64,000 bases of DNA from positions 5,013,001-5,077,000 of the forward strand of contig NC_007948.1 in the NCBI RefSeq assembly GCF_000013865.1, given 5' to 3'. This stretch comes from Polaromonas sp. JS666 (GTDB lineage: Bacteria > Pseudomonadota > Gammaproteobacteria > Burkholderiales > Burkholderiaceae_C). The notes under the pieces were generated by a model. That model was not told where the DNA came from. It saw only the letters and a list, made by a program, of their open reading frames with translations, and searched no databases. A program made the position numbers and the translations under genes. This document shows, in pieces, positions 25,815-33,490 of this stretch (positions are counted from its first letter, which is position 1; each line of letters opens with the position of its first letter).

Positions 25815-25910
25815 GGCAAGCGGTCAAGGCGCGACAATGGAGCCCAACACGCCCAGCCCCGATACCCGCACCGGGGGGCCAGGCGTCACCCCCACATCAA
25901 GAGCAGCACC

Positions 25911-26162
25911 ATGACCGAAGACACGAACCGACAAAACGAATTGAAGAAGATGGAGCTGTGCGACTCGTGCGCCGGCATCCAGCGCAACTGGCGCAAGGCC
26001 CCCGGGCACCCGGAGCTGGTGCAGGGCAACAACCGGCAGGAAAAGCGTGGCGGCCATCTGGTCACCATCACCAAGTACCGCTGTGACCGCTGCGGCACCG
26101 CGTGGGAGTACGAGAACGACAAGGCCAACCTCAAGGCGGGTTGGTCGGTGGTGGGCCGATAA
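25911..26162 (+). CDS. Small zinc-ribbon protein
   Basis: 83 residues with two CxxC pairs, 'LCDSCAGIQRNW' near residue 17 and 'YRCDRCGTAWEYEND' near residue 58, forming a likely zinc ribbon. The ATG at 25911 gives a compact protein starting MTEDTNRQNELKKME. It is conserved-looking but of no function I recognise. The last eight codons and stop (26136-26162) are repeated almost exactly at 26699-26725, beyond the next gene. Confidence 0.72.
   Translation: MTEDTNRQNELKKMELCDSCAGIQRNWRKAPGHPELVQGNNRQEKRGGHLVTITKYRCDRCGTAWEYENDKANLKAGWSVVGR
26136..26162 (+). repeat. 27-bp direct repeat, first copy (end of zinc-ribbon gene)
   Basis: This segment codes the C-terminus AGWSVVGR and the stop. A copy with two differences lies at 26699-26725 in the same orientation. 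The pair brackets the decamer array and the secreted-protein gene, which suggests a duplication or insertion event. Confidence 0.7.
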
Positions 26163-26200
26163 GCGGCGTTTACTGCAACGGCATCAGCCGCTGCACTTCA

Positions 26201-26240
26201 TGTCGCTTTATGTCGCTTTATGTCGCTTTATGCTGCTTTA
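26201..26240 (+). repeat. Decamer tandem repeat (four units)
   Basis: Three perfect TGTCGCTTTA units and a fourth TGCTGCTTTA. The last bases (26238-26240) form the stop codon of the minus-strand gene that follows, so the array abuts the 3' end of that gene. Confidence 0.9.
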
Positions 26241-26660
26241 GCGTTGCAGCCCGGCGCGCTTGACGGCCTCGTCGCACGCCGAGCGAAGTGTCTGCAGCTT
26301 GCCTTTCTCGGCATGAAAGACCTGGTCATCCAGCGTACGGGTGGCCTTCATGCCGGAGAGCCCGGCGACGGCTGAGGCCTGTTCGAGCGCGCTTTTGCAG
26401 GCGCGGAATCTGTCTGACGGGTCCGGGCTGCCGTCGGCAACCGTGGGCCATTGCTTGTGCTGCCCGTCCAGGGCGGCCTTGGTCAATTTCAGGCGCTGGG
26501 CGTACTTCATGGCCTCCGGCTCCACTGCCCCGACTGAGTATTCGTTCAGGATTTGTTGCGACTTGATCGCCAGGGCCAGGGCGTCCTGCTCGCCCCTTGT
26601 CGCCTGGGCATGGACCAGCATGGAGGCCGAGAGCAGCAGAAGTGTTGGAAGGATTCGCAT
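26238..26660 (-). CDS. Small secreted protein, unknown function
   Basis: 140 residues from the ATG at 26660, starting MRILPTLLLLSASMLVHAQA, a clear Sec signal peptide with a VHA-QA cleavage site. The mature part is helical and polar with two cysteines ('FRACKSALEQ' and 'LRSACDEAVKR') that may form a disulfide. I recognise no family. A start four codons upstream is possible. The gene stands alone between repeats; its stop lies within the decamer array. Confidence 0.65.
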   Translation of the reverse strand: MRILPTLLLLSASMLVHAQATRGEQDALALAIKSQQILNEYSVGAVEPEAMKYAQRLKLTKAALDGQHKQWPTVADGSPDPSDRFRACKSALEQASAVAGLSGMKATRTLDDQVFHAEKGKLQTLRSACDEAVKRAGLQR

Positions 26661-26698
26661 CACGCTGACCATACATCAGTTGAGGCCACGGCTCTCTT

Positions 26699-26725
26699 GC
26701 GGGTTGCTCGGTGGTGGGCCGATAG
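26699..26725 (+). repeat. 27-bp direct repeat, second copy
   Basis: Repeats the end of the zinc-ribbon gene (26136-26162) with two differences, including the stop codon TAG in place of TAA. It is not part of an obvious coding region here. Confidence 0.7.
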
Positions 26726-26773
26726 ACGGCACACACTTTTCTGCCAGCCCTTTCGATTTTGAAGCGCCCATAA

Positions 26774-26800
26774 AAAAAGACAGGCCCGGCCTGTCTTTTT
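26774..26800. terminator. Strong bidirectional intrinsic terminator
   Basis: An A-run, then GACAGGC, a short loop, GCCTGTC and a T-run make a near-perfect stem flanked by A and T tracts, effective on either strand. It lies about 38 bases beyond the stop of the minus-strand Lys/Ala-rich gene, which it most likely terminates. Confidence 0.9.
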
Positions 26801-26837
26801 GAGAGTGGCAAGACGGCTTGCAGCCGTCGCGTGGCAA

Positions 26838-27326
26838 TTACTTGCTGCCAGCCGCTTTCACGTCGGCCTTGGCTTCTGCCTTGACTGCGGTGGTTTCGGC
26901 GCTGGCGGTGGCCTTGTCGGCTGCAGCCTTGATGCGCACGGTGTCTACCTTGGTGTCGGCTTTGATGACGGCCTTGTCGGCTTTGACATCGGCATTGGCA
27001 TCGGTCTTTTCAGCTTTGGCGGTGGCCTTGGTTTTGTCTTCAGCGCCGGCCTTGTCGGCTTTGGCCTGTGCCTTGGCTTTGGTCGTTGCGGATTTGGTCA
27101 GGGCTTTGGTTTTCTTTTCAGCCGCGTTCACTTCTGCCTTTTCAACCTTGACGTCAGCCTTGGCGTCCACCTTGGCTTCGCTGGTCACAGCCGCAGCTAC
27201 AGACTTCTCGGCCTTGGCTTCTGCCTTGACGACAGCCGGGGTGGCAGGTGCCACGGGCGCAGGCGTCTGTGCAAATGCAGCGCCGGCAATCAGGGTGGTC
27301 ATCAGGGTAGCGAGCAATTTGTTCAT
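26838..27326 (-). CDS. Secreted Lys/Ala/Val-rich low-complexity protein
   Basis: 162 residues: a signal peptide (MNKLLATLMTTLIAGAAFA-QTPAP), then about 140 residues made of repeated K-A-E-A-K/D-x-K-A words ('KAEAKAEKSVAAAV', 'KVDAKADVKVEKAEV'), resembling histone H1-like or AlgP-like tails but exported. It is highly charged, probably helical or disordered, with no cysteine. No function is known. The reading frame is supported by the signal peptide, isolation from other genes and the terminator after it. The opposite strand is also open but is a shadow of the repeated codons. Confidence 0.72.
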   Translation of the reverse strand: MNKLLATLMTTLIAGAAFAQTPAPVAPATPAVVKAEAKAEKSVAAAVTSEAKVDAKADVKVEKAEVNAAEKKTKALTKSATTKAKAQAKADKAGAEDKTKATAKAEKTDANADVKADKAVIKADTKVDTVRIKAAADKATASAETTAVKAEAKADVKAAGSK

Positions 27327-27529
27327 GAGGGTCCTTTGAATACAGTTGATAAATCACCATGGTTTTTGCATGGCTTCGTGTTCAACGGCGTATATCGGCA
27401 CACTGTTGACCCGCCTCACACAACGTTGCACCCCATACCCAAGATTTACATTCAGCGCGGTCTTTTGCTGCACCCTATCAGCTATCCGCACGGCGGTGCC
27501 GGGCCACAATGGGTCAACGAAAGGCATGA

Positions 27530-28102
27530 ATGAAACGAGGACTGTTGCTGACTTTGGCGATATGGATGGGCTTGGGCGGGGCCGGACTGTTGGCCCTGCC
27601 GCAGGAGGCGCGCGCCCAGCCGAAGTACACGGTGTCAAGCGAACAACTGCAGGAGGCCGTGGCGCAAAAATTCCCGATGCGTTACCCGGTCGGCGGGCTG
27701 CTGGACCTGACCCTGCAGACACCGCGCCTGCGCCTGCTGCCCGAGCAGAACCGCCTGGGCACCGAGATGGTTGTCGATGCGGCTGGCCCGGCATTGGCGA
27801 ACAGCTCTACCGGCATCTTCGACGTGGACTTTGCACTGCGTTATGAGGCGAGCGACCAGTCGATACGCGCTCATAAGCTGCGCGTTAATTCACTGCGGCT
27901 GTCGGGCCTGCCGCCTGGGCCGGCTGCGCTGCTGGAGGCTTATGCGCCGGCCATTGCCGGGCAGACGCTGCTGGAGGTGGTGGTGCACCGGCTGCGCCCG
28001 CAGGATCTGATGCTGGCCGATGGCCTGGGGCTGGAGCCGGGCACGATTACCGTCACGGCCAAGGGGTTGGTGATTGGCTTTGTGACGAAGCAGCCGCGCT
28101 GA
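27530..28102 (+). CDS. DUF1439 domain protein (secreted)
   Basis: 190 residues with an N-terminal signal peptide (MKRGLLLTLAIWMGLGGAGLLALPQEARA). The DUF1439 core follows: 'YTVSSEQLQEAVAQKFPMRYPVGGLLDL', 'LRLLPEQNRLGTEMVVDAAG', 'GIFDVDFALRYEASDQSIRAHKLRVNSL' and 'ITVTAKGLVIGFV'. Relatives such as YceB are periplasmic lipid-binding-like barrels of unclear function. No lipobox cysteine is present, so it should be soluble in the periplasm. Confidence 0.85.
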   Translation: MKRGLLLTLAIWMGLGGAGLLALPQEARAQPKYTVSSEQLQEAVAQKFPMRYPVGGLLDLTLQTPRLRLLPEQNRLGTEMVVDAAGPALANSSTGIFDVDFALRYEASDQSIRAHKLRVNSLRLSGLPPGPAALLEAYAPAIAGQTLLEVVVHRLRPQDLMLADGLGLEPGTITVTAKGLVIGFVTKQPR

Positions 28103-28163
28103 AAATGCGGGCTGTTGGCGCAGCTGCCGTCAGCGCGGCGCGGCATTCAAGAGTGCGGGCGCC

Positions 28164-28306
28164 ACCGCGTGCAGTGCCGATCATCTCCTTCCCCCGCTGG
28201 GGGAAGGCCGGGATGGGGGCTCACGGTGTGGGCGTCGGGCCGCCGTGCTTGGCTGGTCGCCGCTGGCCCTCACCCCAACCCTCCCCCAGCGGGGGAGGGA
28301 GCTTCA
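28164..28306. repeat. 143-bp direct repeat, copy 1
   Basis: It begins ACCGCGTGCAGTGC and ends GGGAGCTTCA, with self-complementary ends (CTTCCCCCGCTGGGGGAAG near the left, CTCCCCCAGCGGGGGAG near the right). The copy at 28361-28503 has the same length and only a few differences. The 28103-28466 gap contains these repeats and one hairpin, with no gene seen. Confidence 0.88.
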
Positions 28307-28313
28307 TGGGTCC

Positions 28314-28357
28314 TTGACTGAACCGTGTTGGGGCCAGAGGCAATACGGTTCAGTTAA
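28314..28357. repeat. TTGACTGAACCG hairpin between the 143-bp repeats
   Basis: TTGACTGAACCG and CGGTTCAGTTAA pair as a long hairpin. The same half-site motif recurs at 31844-31858 and as the ends of the element at 43587-43747. Confidence 0.75.
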
Positions 28358-28360
28358 CAC

Positions 28361-28503
28361 ACCGCGTGCGGTGCTGATCATCTCCTTCCCCCGCTGGGGG
28401 AAGGCCAGGATGGGGGCTCACGGCGTGGGCGTCGGGCCGCCGTGCTTGGCTGGTCGCCGCTGGCCCTCACCCCAACCCTCCCCCAGCGGGGGAGGGAGCT
28501 TCA
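28361..28503. repeat. 143-bp direct repeat, copy 2
   Basis: The second copy of the 28164-28306 unit. Its right part (28467-28503) is translated as the last residues of the racemase gene on the minus strand, so the repeat has become coding. Confidence 0.88.
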
Positions 28504-29198
28504 CGTGCGCCCTGCACCGCCCGGCGCAGCGCCGCCCGCGCGAGCAGGCGCGTGGAGTCGAGCGTCGGCAGCGGAGAGTTGGCGTCGTTCATGATCAGCG
28601 GGATCTCGGTGCAGCCGAGGATGACGGCATCGCAACCCTCGGCCTTCATGCGCGCGATGACTTGCTGAAAATAGGCCGTGCCCTCGGGCTTGATGACGCC
28701 GCACACCAGCTCGCTCATGATGATGCGGTTGATCTCGTCTCGCTCAGCATGGTTCGGGCGCATATAGGACAGCCCGCGCGCGGTGAGCTTTTGCGGATAG
28801 ACCTCGCTGTCGACGAGCCAGCGGGTGCCGGTGATGCCGAGGCGGCGAAAGCCGCGCCGGGCGGCCTCTGCGGCCACGACCTCGGCGATGTGCAGCCAGG
28901 GCAGCGGCGAGCGCGGCTCGACGTCGGCAAACGCCTGGTGGATGGTGTTGTCGGGGCAGATCAGAAAATCGGCGCCGGCCGCGGCGAGCTTGCGGGCCGA
29001 GGACAGCATCAACTCGCCCACGCCTTTCATGTCGCCTGCGTCGAGGCAAGTCACGTAGTCGGCCAGCGAGTGGGTGTGCATCGACACCTCGGGATGCGCG
29101 TGCGGGCCGAGCAGTTGCGCGCCTTCGATGCAGATGGTTTTATAACAAAGCGCTGCGCCTTCGGCGGAGCAACCGACGATTCCGATGTGTTGGGGCAT
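28467..29198 (-). CDS. Aspartate/glutamate racemase family protein
   Basis: 243 residues starting MPQHIGIVGCSAEGAALCYKT. The two catalytic cysteine motifs of the family are visible: 'FLICPDNTIHQAFADV' near residue 80 and 'AVILGCTEIPLIMND' near residue 190. 'GITGTRWLVDSEVYPQKL' is also typical. It should racemise or epimerise an amino acid or hydantoin-like acid without PLP; the substrate is unknown. The last ten or so residues (EAPSPAGGGLG) are encoded by a 143-bp intergenic repeat, so the natural C-terminus has been replaced or extended. Confidence 0.88.
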   Translation of the reverse strand: MPQHIGIVGCSAEGAALCYKTICIEGAQLLGPHAHPEVSMHTHSLADYVTCLDAGDMKGVGELMLSSARKLAAAGADFLICPDNTIHQAFADVEPRSPLPWLHIAEVVAAEAARRGFRRLGITGTRWLVDSEVYPQKLTARGLSYMRPNHAERDEINRIIMSELVCGVIKPEGTAYFQQVIARMKAEGCDAVILGCTEIPLIMNDANSPLPTLDSTRLLARAALRRAVQGAREAPSPAGGGLG

Positions 29199-29334
29199 GA
29201 CGGTGGTGTTCCAGGACGTAGGGGGTAGCCGTTGCGCGGTTACCGGCGAAGGGTGGTGAGTGATGAGTGGCGAATCACCTGTGCTTTGGATTATTGTGGC
29301 GGACGGCGGGAGATTCAAGGCCGGCTCAGAGGCT

Positions 29335-29482
29335 GAGAGTTTTTCGAAGCGACGGCATTTCCTCCCTCGCCCCTTTGGGGAGAGGGTTGGGGTGAGGGGC
29401 TGTGCTCCAGCGTTGTGGCCACTCGCCGACCCTCACCCCCGCCCTCTCCCAGAGGGAGAGGGAGTGAAATCGAAAAACTCTC
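29335..29482. repeat. 148-bp inverted-repeat element
   Basis: Perfect 13-base ends, GAGAGTTTTTCGA and TCGAAAAACTCTC, flank G/C-rich inner arms (GGGGAGAGGGTTGGGGTGAG against CTCACCCCCGCCCTCTCCC). It lies just past the stop of the MipA gene and could act as its terminator. No coding capacity. Confidence 0.8.
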
Positions 29483-29488
29483 ACTCTC

Positions 29489-30331
29489 TCAGTCGCGCAC
29501 CAGCGTGGCCGACCGTGCGAAGGTGTAGGTCAGGCCGACGCCGACGCTGGTGCCCGCGGTTCTTTGCACCAGCGGGCTTGCCCTGTTGGCGGCGCCTGCA
29601 ACGGAGTCGAACCAGGCAAAACCGAAGAGGCGCAGGTTGGGCGTCATGTCGCGCGACACATTGAGCCCAAGGCGCCAGTTGATCAGGCCGCTTTCGGCCG
29701 CGTAGGCCGGCCGGCCCGGCAGGGCATAGGCGGGCGCCACGCCGTAATAAGTGTCGGCCAGCCGCCGGTTGCCCATCACGGCGCCGACGTTGGTGCCGTA
29801 GCTCCAGCCGCCGCTGCCCTGCCACTCGTAGATCAGCCGGGGCTCGAAGGAGATGCCTTTGTGGCTGAGCCTGTCATCCAGGTCAAACACGCCGCGCAGC
29901 GCAAACTCGGCCCGCAGGCGGCCATTGGCCGGCCCCTGGCCCAGGTGCCACTTGAGGCGGGGCCCGAACTCCACCAGGGTGCCCAGGTCGGGCATGCCGC
30001 GGCGCGCGTCCACTTCGTCCGAGCGGGAGCCGAAAGCGGCGGCAAAACCCACATCGAGCTCAAACTGCGGCGTGCTGAAGGCGCGCAGGCCCACGCTCTC
30101 GCGGTCGGCGCGCAAGTACTTGCCGCGGTAGATCAGGTAAGGCAGCGCCAGGCCGCGGCTCACGTTCTGCGATGCGCCCGGGTAGGCCTGCTGCGACATG
30201 GCCAGGCCCACCCCGCCGATCTCCCACAGCGGCAGCAACGCAGGTGCCTGTTCCTGCGCCTGCCCGGCCGTGGGCGCGGCCAGCAACGCGGCAGCAAGCA
30301 CGCAGCCGCAGAGGGGAAGCTTGACTTTCAT
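29489..30331 (-). CDS. MipA/OmpV family outer-membrane protein
   Basis: 280 residues from the ATG at 30331, with a signal peptide (MKVKLPLCGCVLAAALLAAPTAGQA). Beta-strand-rich sequence follows: 'LPLWEIGGVGLAMSQQAYPGASQ', 'LPYLIYRGKYLRADRESVGLRAF', 'FELDVGFAAAFGSRSDEVDAR' and the final aromatic 'VGLTYTFARSATLVRD'. The length and pattern fit MipA/OmpV, a barrel linked to murein synthesis or to small-molecule passage. It is monocistronic, on the strand opposite its upstream neighbour. Confidence 0.9.
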   Translation of the reverse strand: MKVKLPLCGCVLAAALLAAPTAGQAQEQAPALLPLWEIGGVGLAMSQQAYPGASQNVSRGLALPYLIYRGKYLRADRESVGLRAFSTPQFELDVGFAAAFGSRSDEVDARRGMPDLGTLVEFGPRLKWHLGQGPANGRLRAEFALRGVFDLDDRLSHKGISFEPRLIYEWQGSGGWSYGTNVGAVMGNRRLADTYYGVAPAYALPGRPAYAAESGLINWRLGLNVSRDMTPNLRLFGFAWFDSVAGAANRASPLVQRTAGTSVGVGLTYTFARSATLVRD

Positions 30332-30525
30332 GGGGACTCCTGGCTGGGCAAGGATGAAAGGACAACACACCGCGAGGCAAAGACAATCATACAGAGGGAG
30401 CCGCTGCAACTTCATTTCAGAAACTCCCTGTTTACCCCATTGCCAGCTGCTTGCGGGCGGCGCCACCGTGGGCGTGGCTTGCCGGTAGGATGATCACTAT
30501 CTAACCAGGATGGGAGCAGTAAAAG

Positions 30526-31698
30526 ATGAGCCAGGCAACGCAGAGAGTGGTCATCGCCGGTGGTGGCGTGATCGGCAGCGCACTCGCGTATTTCTTGGCA
30601 ACGCACCCGCGCTTTCGCGGCGACGTCACCGTGGTGGAGCGCGACCCGACCTATGCGCAAGCCTCTTCGGCGCTGTCGGCCAGCTCCATACGCCAGCAGT
30701 TCTCGGCGCCGGTGAACATTGCGATCTCGCAGTTCGGCATTGAGTTTTTGCGCAACATCAAGCAGCACCTGGCGGTGGATGGCGACGTGCCCGATATCGG
30801 CCTGACAGAAAAGGGCTATTTGTATTTGGCCACTGAAGCCGGTGCGGCCACCTTGCGCGAGAACCACGCCACCCAGCGTGCGCATGGCGTGGAGGTGGCG
30901 CTGCTGGAGCCGGCCGTGCTGCAGCAACGCTTCCCCTGGCTGCAGGTGAGCGATCTGGCACTGGCCTCTTTGGGCTTGAATGGCGAAGGCTGGTTTGACG
31001 GCTACGGCCTGCTGATGGCCTTCAAGCAAAAGGCGCGCAGCCTGGGCGTGCAGTATGTGAAGGCGCAAGCCACCGGTTTTGCGCACAGCCAGGGCCGCGT
31101 GCATGCGGTGACGCTGGAAGGCGGCGCGCAACTGCCGTGCGACTGGGCCGTGAACGCGGCCGGCGCCTGGGCCCGGCCCCTGCTGGCTGGCACCGGGCTG
31201 GACTTGCCGGTGTATGGACGCAGGCGCTGTGTGTATGCGTTCACCAGCCCGGCCAGGACGCCCGATTGCCCGCTGGTGATTGACCCGAGCGGGCTGTGGT
31301 TTCGGCCTGAAGGCGACATCTGGATTTGCGGCCTGCCGCCGCCGCAAGACGACAACGACGCGCCGCTGGAAGTCGACTACGACTTGTTCGACCAGGCCTG
31401 GCTGGCGCTGGCGCACCGGGTGCCGGGCTTTGAGGCCGTGCGCCAGCAGCGCGCCTGGGCCGGCTACTACGAGTACAACACCCATGACCAGAATGCCCTG
31501 CTGGGGCCGCACCCGGCCCTGCCCAATCTGCTGCTGGCCAACGGCTTCAGCGGCCACGGCCTGCAACAGGCGCCGGCCGTGGGGCGCGGCCTGGCCGAAT
31601 GGATAGCCGACGGCGCCTACACCAGCCTGGACTTGTCGCCGCTGTCGGTGCAGCGGCTGGTGGAGGGGCGGGCGTTGGTGGAAAAAAATGTGATTTGA
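30526..31698 (+). CDS. FAD-dependent oxidoreductase (DAO/glycine oxidase family)
   Basis: 390 residues. The N-terminal dinucleotide fold is 'RVVIAGGGVIGSALAYFLATH' with the acidic end of strand 2 in 'VTVVERDPTYAQASSALSASSIRQQFSAP', the usual DAO FAD contact. The C-terminus has 'YYEYNTHDQNALLGPHPALPNLLLANGFSGHGLQQAPAVGRGLAEWI', typical of sarcosine/dimethylglycine or FOXRED1-like enzymes. It oxidises an amine or amino acid; the substrate is not evident. It stands alone, followed by a long nested palindrome. Confidence 0.9.
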   Translation: MSQATQRVVIAGGGVIGSALAYFLATHPRFRGDVTVVERDPTYAQASSALSASSIRQQFSAPVNIAISQFGIEFLRNIKQHLAVDGDVPDIGLTEKGYLYLATEAGAATLRENHATQRAHGVEVALLEPAVLQQRFPWLQVSDLALASLGLNGEGWFDGYGLLMAFKQKARSLGVQYVKAQATGFAHSQGRVHAVTLEGGAQLPCDWAVNAAGAWARPLLAGTGLDLPVYGRRRCVYAFTSPARTPDCPLVIDPSGLWFRPEGDIWICGLPPPQDDNDAPLEVDYDLFDQAWLALAHRVPGFEAVRQQRAWAGYYEYNTHDQNALLGPHPALPNLLLANGFSGHGLQQAPAVGRGLAEWIADGAYTSLDLSPLSVQRLVEGRALVEKNVI

Positions 31699-31729
31699 GG
31701 TGCGCCTCTTGCTCTTGCTCTTGTTCGTG

Positions 31730-32045
31730 CTCCTTCCCGCCTTTGGGGGAAGGTGGGGATGGGGGCAACGCGGCCCGCAAGAATCGCTATTTATTTCATG
31801 GCAGCTTGCGCACATCTTTGTTGGGCTGGACCGGGATTAATAGCAATGCGGTTCAGTTCAGCCCCAAACCCCGTTCGCCCTGAACTCCGCCTGCCCTGAG
31901 CTTGTCGAAGGGTCGAAGGGTCGGGTCGCAGGCAGGCCAACAAGGCTTCGACAAGCTCAGCCCGAACGGGGTTTGGGGCTAATAGCGCGTTCGCACATGC
32001 TGCGGGGAGCCCTCATCCCCACCTTCCCCCACAGGCGGGAAGGAG
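31730..32045. repeat. Nested inverted repeats (316 bp)
   Basis: The outer arms 31730-31766 and 32009-32045 (37 bases each, two or three mismatches) enclose an inner palindrome. Its ends are AGCCCCAAACCCCGTTCG (31860-31877) and the perfect complement (31963-31980), with a further CTGAGCTTGTCGAAG/CTTCGACAAGCTCAG pair inside. A CGGTTCAGTT half-site sits at 31844-31858. The gene-free 31699-32114 gap is made of this structure. Confidence 0.85.
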
Positions 32046-32114
32046 TAGAGCGGGGGTCCTCAACTCACACGCCGCCGGCCTTTCGCGCGGGCCGGCTGCT
32101 CGCTGCCGGGGGCC

Positions 32115-33236
32115 TCAGTTTTCGGTCAAGCCATACCCCGTGCTCCGCCCGCCACCCTCCAGCTTGCGCAACACTCCGCGCGCCAGCAAATCGCTGATAT
32201 CCCGTAGTGCGGTATCCGCAGAGCACTTGGCAATGGCCGCCCATTTGGCGGTGGTGAGTTTGCCCTCAAAACCGTCGAGCAGGCGGTTGATCAGTTTGAT
32301 TTGCCGCTCGTTCATGGGCGTGCCCGCCCAGCGCTGCCAGAACTGTGCCTTGCCCAGCACATTGGCCAGGGTGTCCTCTGCGCCTTGCACGGCGCGCAGG
32401 AGGCAGCCGAGAAACCAGGCCAGCCAGGGGCTCACGTCCAGCGGGCCTTTTTGGGTGGCCTCGAGTTGGTCGTAATAGTCTTTGCGTTCGCGCTGGATTC
32501 GGGCACTGAGGCTGTAGAAACGCTGGTGGGTGCCCTCCGCGCGCGCCAGCGCCATGTCGCCCACGGCGCGTGAGATGCGGCCATTGCCGTCGTCAAACGG
32601 GTGCAGCGTGACCAGCCACAGGTGGGCCAGGCCGGCTTTGATGAGGGCATCGCCCGTTGCACTGGCGTTGAACCACTGCAAGAAGGTGTCGGTCAATGCG
32701 GCCAGCGTGTGGGCGGGAGGCGCTTCGTAGTGCACTTTTTGCCGGCCGATGGAACCCGAGACGACTTGCATGGGGCCGCTGGCATCATCGCGCCACGCGC
32801 CGACGCGGATGCGCGTCATGCCGCTGTAGCCGGTGGGAAACAGGGCGGCATGCCAGCCAAACAGGCGCTCAGCTGTCAGGGGCTCATCGAACCGGCTGGT
32901 GGCGTCCAGCACCATGTCCACCACGCCGTCCACCTGCCGGTCGCCAGGCGCCAGCGCACCGATGTCCACGCCCAGCCGGCGCGCGATGGACGAGCGCACG
33001 GCCTCCAGGTCAAGCCGCTCGCCTTCAATTTCACTGGTTTTGATGACCTCTTGCGTCAGCACCTGCAGGGTGGCCTGCTCGCGCTGCGCCAGCCCCAGCT
33101 CGGCCATGCGCCCCAGCAGATGGCCCTGTGCGCGGTGCACCTGCGCCAGCGGCTCAGCCAGGGCAGCGGCGTCAAAGCGCCAGTGCGGCCAGTCGGGTTG
33201 CTGCCAGATGTAGAGCGGCTCGGCATTGTGGGACAT
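32115..33236 (-). CDS. Fic family protein (DUF4172-Fic-wHTH)
   Basis: 373 residues. An N-terminal DUF4172 region ('YIWQQPDWPHWRFDAAALAEPL') carries the class II inhibitory helix 'VIKTSEIEGERLD'. The Fic core (about 120-250) has the active-site loop 'HPFDDGNGRISRA', and the C-terminus is a winged helix ('LTTAKWAAIAKCSADTALRDISDLLARGVLRKL'). Fic enzymes transfer AMP to proteins; the Glu of SEIEGE blocks the site in cis. The winged helix together with a dyad 15 bases before the start suggests autorepression. It is alone, with no antitoxin gene beside it. Confidence 0.92.
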   Translation of the reverse strand: MSHNAEPLYIWQQPDWPHWRFDAAALAEPLAQVHRAQGHLLGRMAELGLAQREQATLQVLTQEVIKTSEIEGERLDLEAVRSSIARRLGVDIGALAPGDRQVDGVVDMVLDATSRFDEPLTAERLFGWHAALFPTGYSGMTRIRVGAWRDDASGPMQVVSGSIGRQKVHYEAPPAHTLAALTDTFLQWFNASATGDALIKAGLAHLWLVTLHPFDDGNGRISRAVGDMALARAEGTHQRFYSLSARIQRERKDYYDQLEATQKGPLDVSPWLAWFLGCLLRAVQGAEDTLANVLGKAQFWQRWAGTPMNERQIKLINRLLDGFEGKLTTAKWAAIAKCSADTALRDISDLLARGVLRKLEGGGRSTGYGLTEN

Positions 33237-33251
33237 GCGGTGATTATGGCT

Positions 33252-33278
33252 TATTCACCGCAAATTGTGCGGCGAATA
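33252..33278. promoter_or_regulatory. Dyad operator in front of the fic gene
   Basis: TATTCACCGC and GCGGCGAATA form an inverted repeat (one mismatch) around AAATTGT. It lies 15 bases upstream of the Fic start codon, in a small A/T-rich patch likely to hold the promoter. Confidence 0.5.
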
Positions 33279-33337
33279 TCCTGAATAATCACCGCATGAC
33301 AACGGCCACGGCTTGCAGCCGAAAGAAATTTCTCTAC

Positions 33338-33372
33338 TTTTTGATAGCTGCATGCGTTGCGAGGAGCAGGCC
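33338..33372 (+). repeat. Interspersed TTTGATAGCTG repeat, copy C (short)
   Basis: TTTTGATAGCTGCATGCG through GAGCAGGCC, a shortened form of the repeats at 18917 and 25684. The gap between fic and the LysR gene holds nothing else recognisable. Confidence 0.5.
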
Positions 33373-33490
33373 GACAGGAGAAGGCCGGTGGCCAGTAAAA
33401 AGACCGAAGCGTAGGTGCGCATGGTGTGGTTGGGATACGTTCAGCGGAGCAACGTGGACCACTCTAACCCAGGGTGATGGGCGCCATCCT

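Noticed and set aside
26201..26240. Decamer tandem array as a CRISPR
   Set aside because: The units are 10 bases with no spacers and no cas genes nearby; it is a simple tandem repeat.
28164..28503. Two 143-bp repeats as a minimal CRISPR or small-RNA pair
   Set aside because: There are only two long copies with a hairpin between them and GC-rich palindromic ends, typical of intergenic repeats. There is no promoter-like or terminator pattern specific to an RNA gene.
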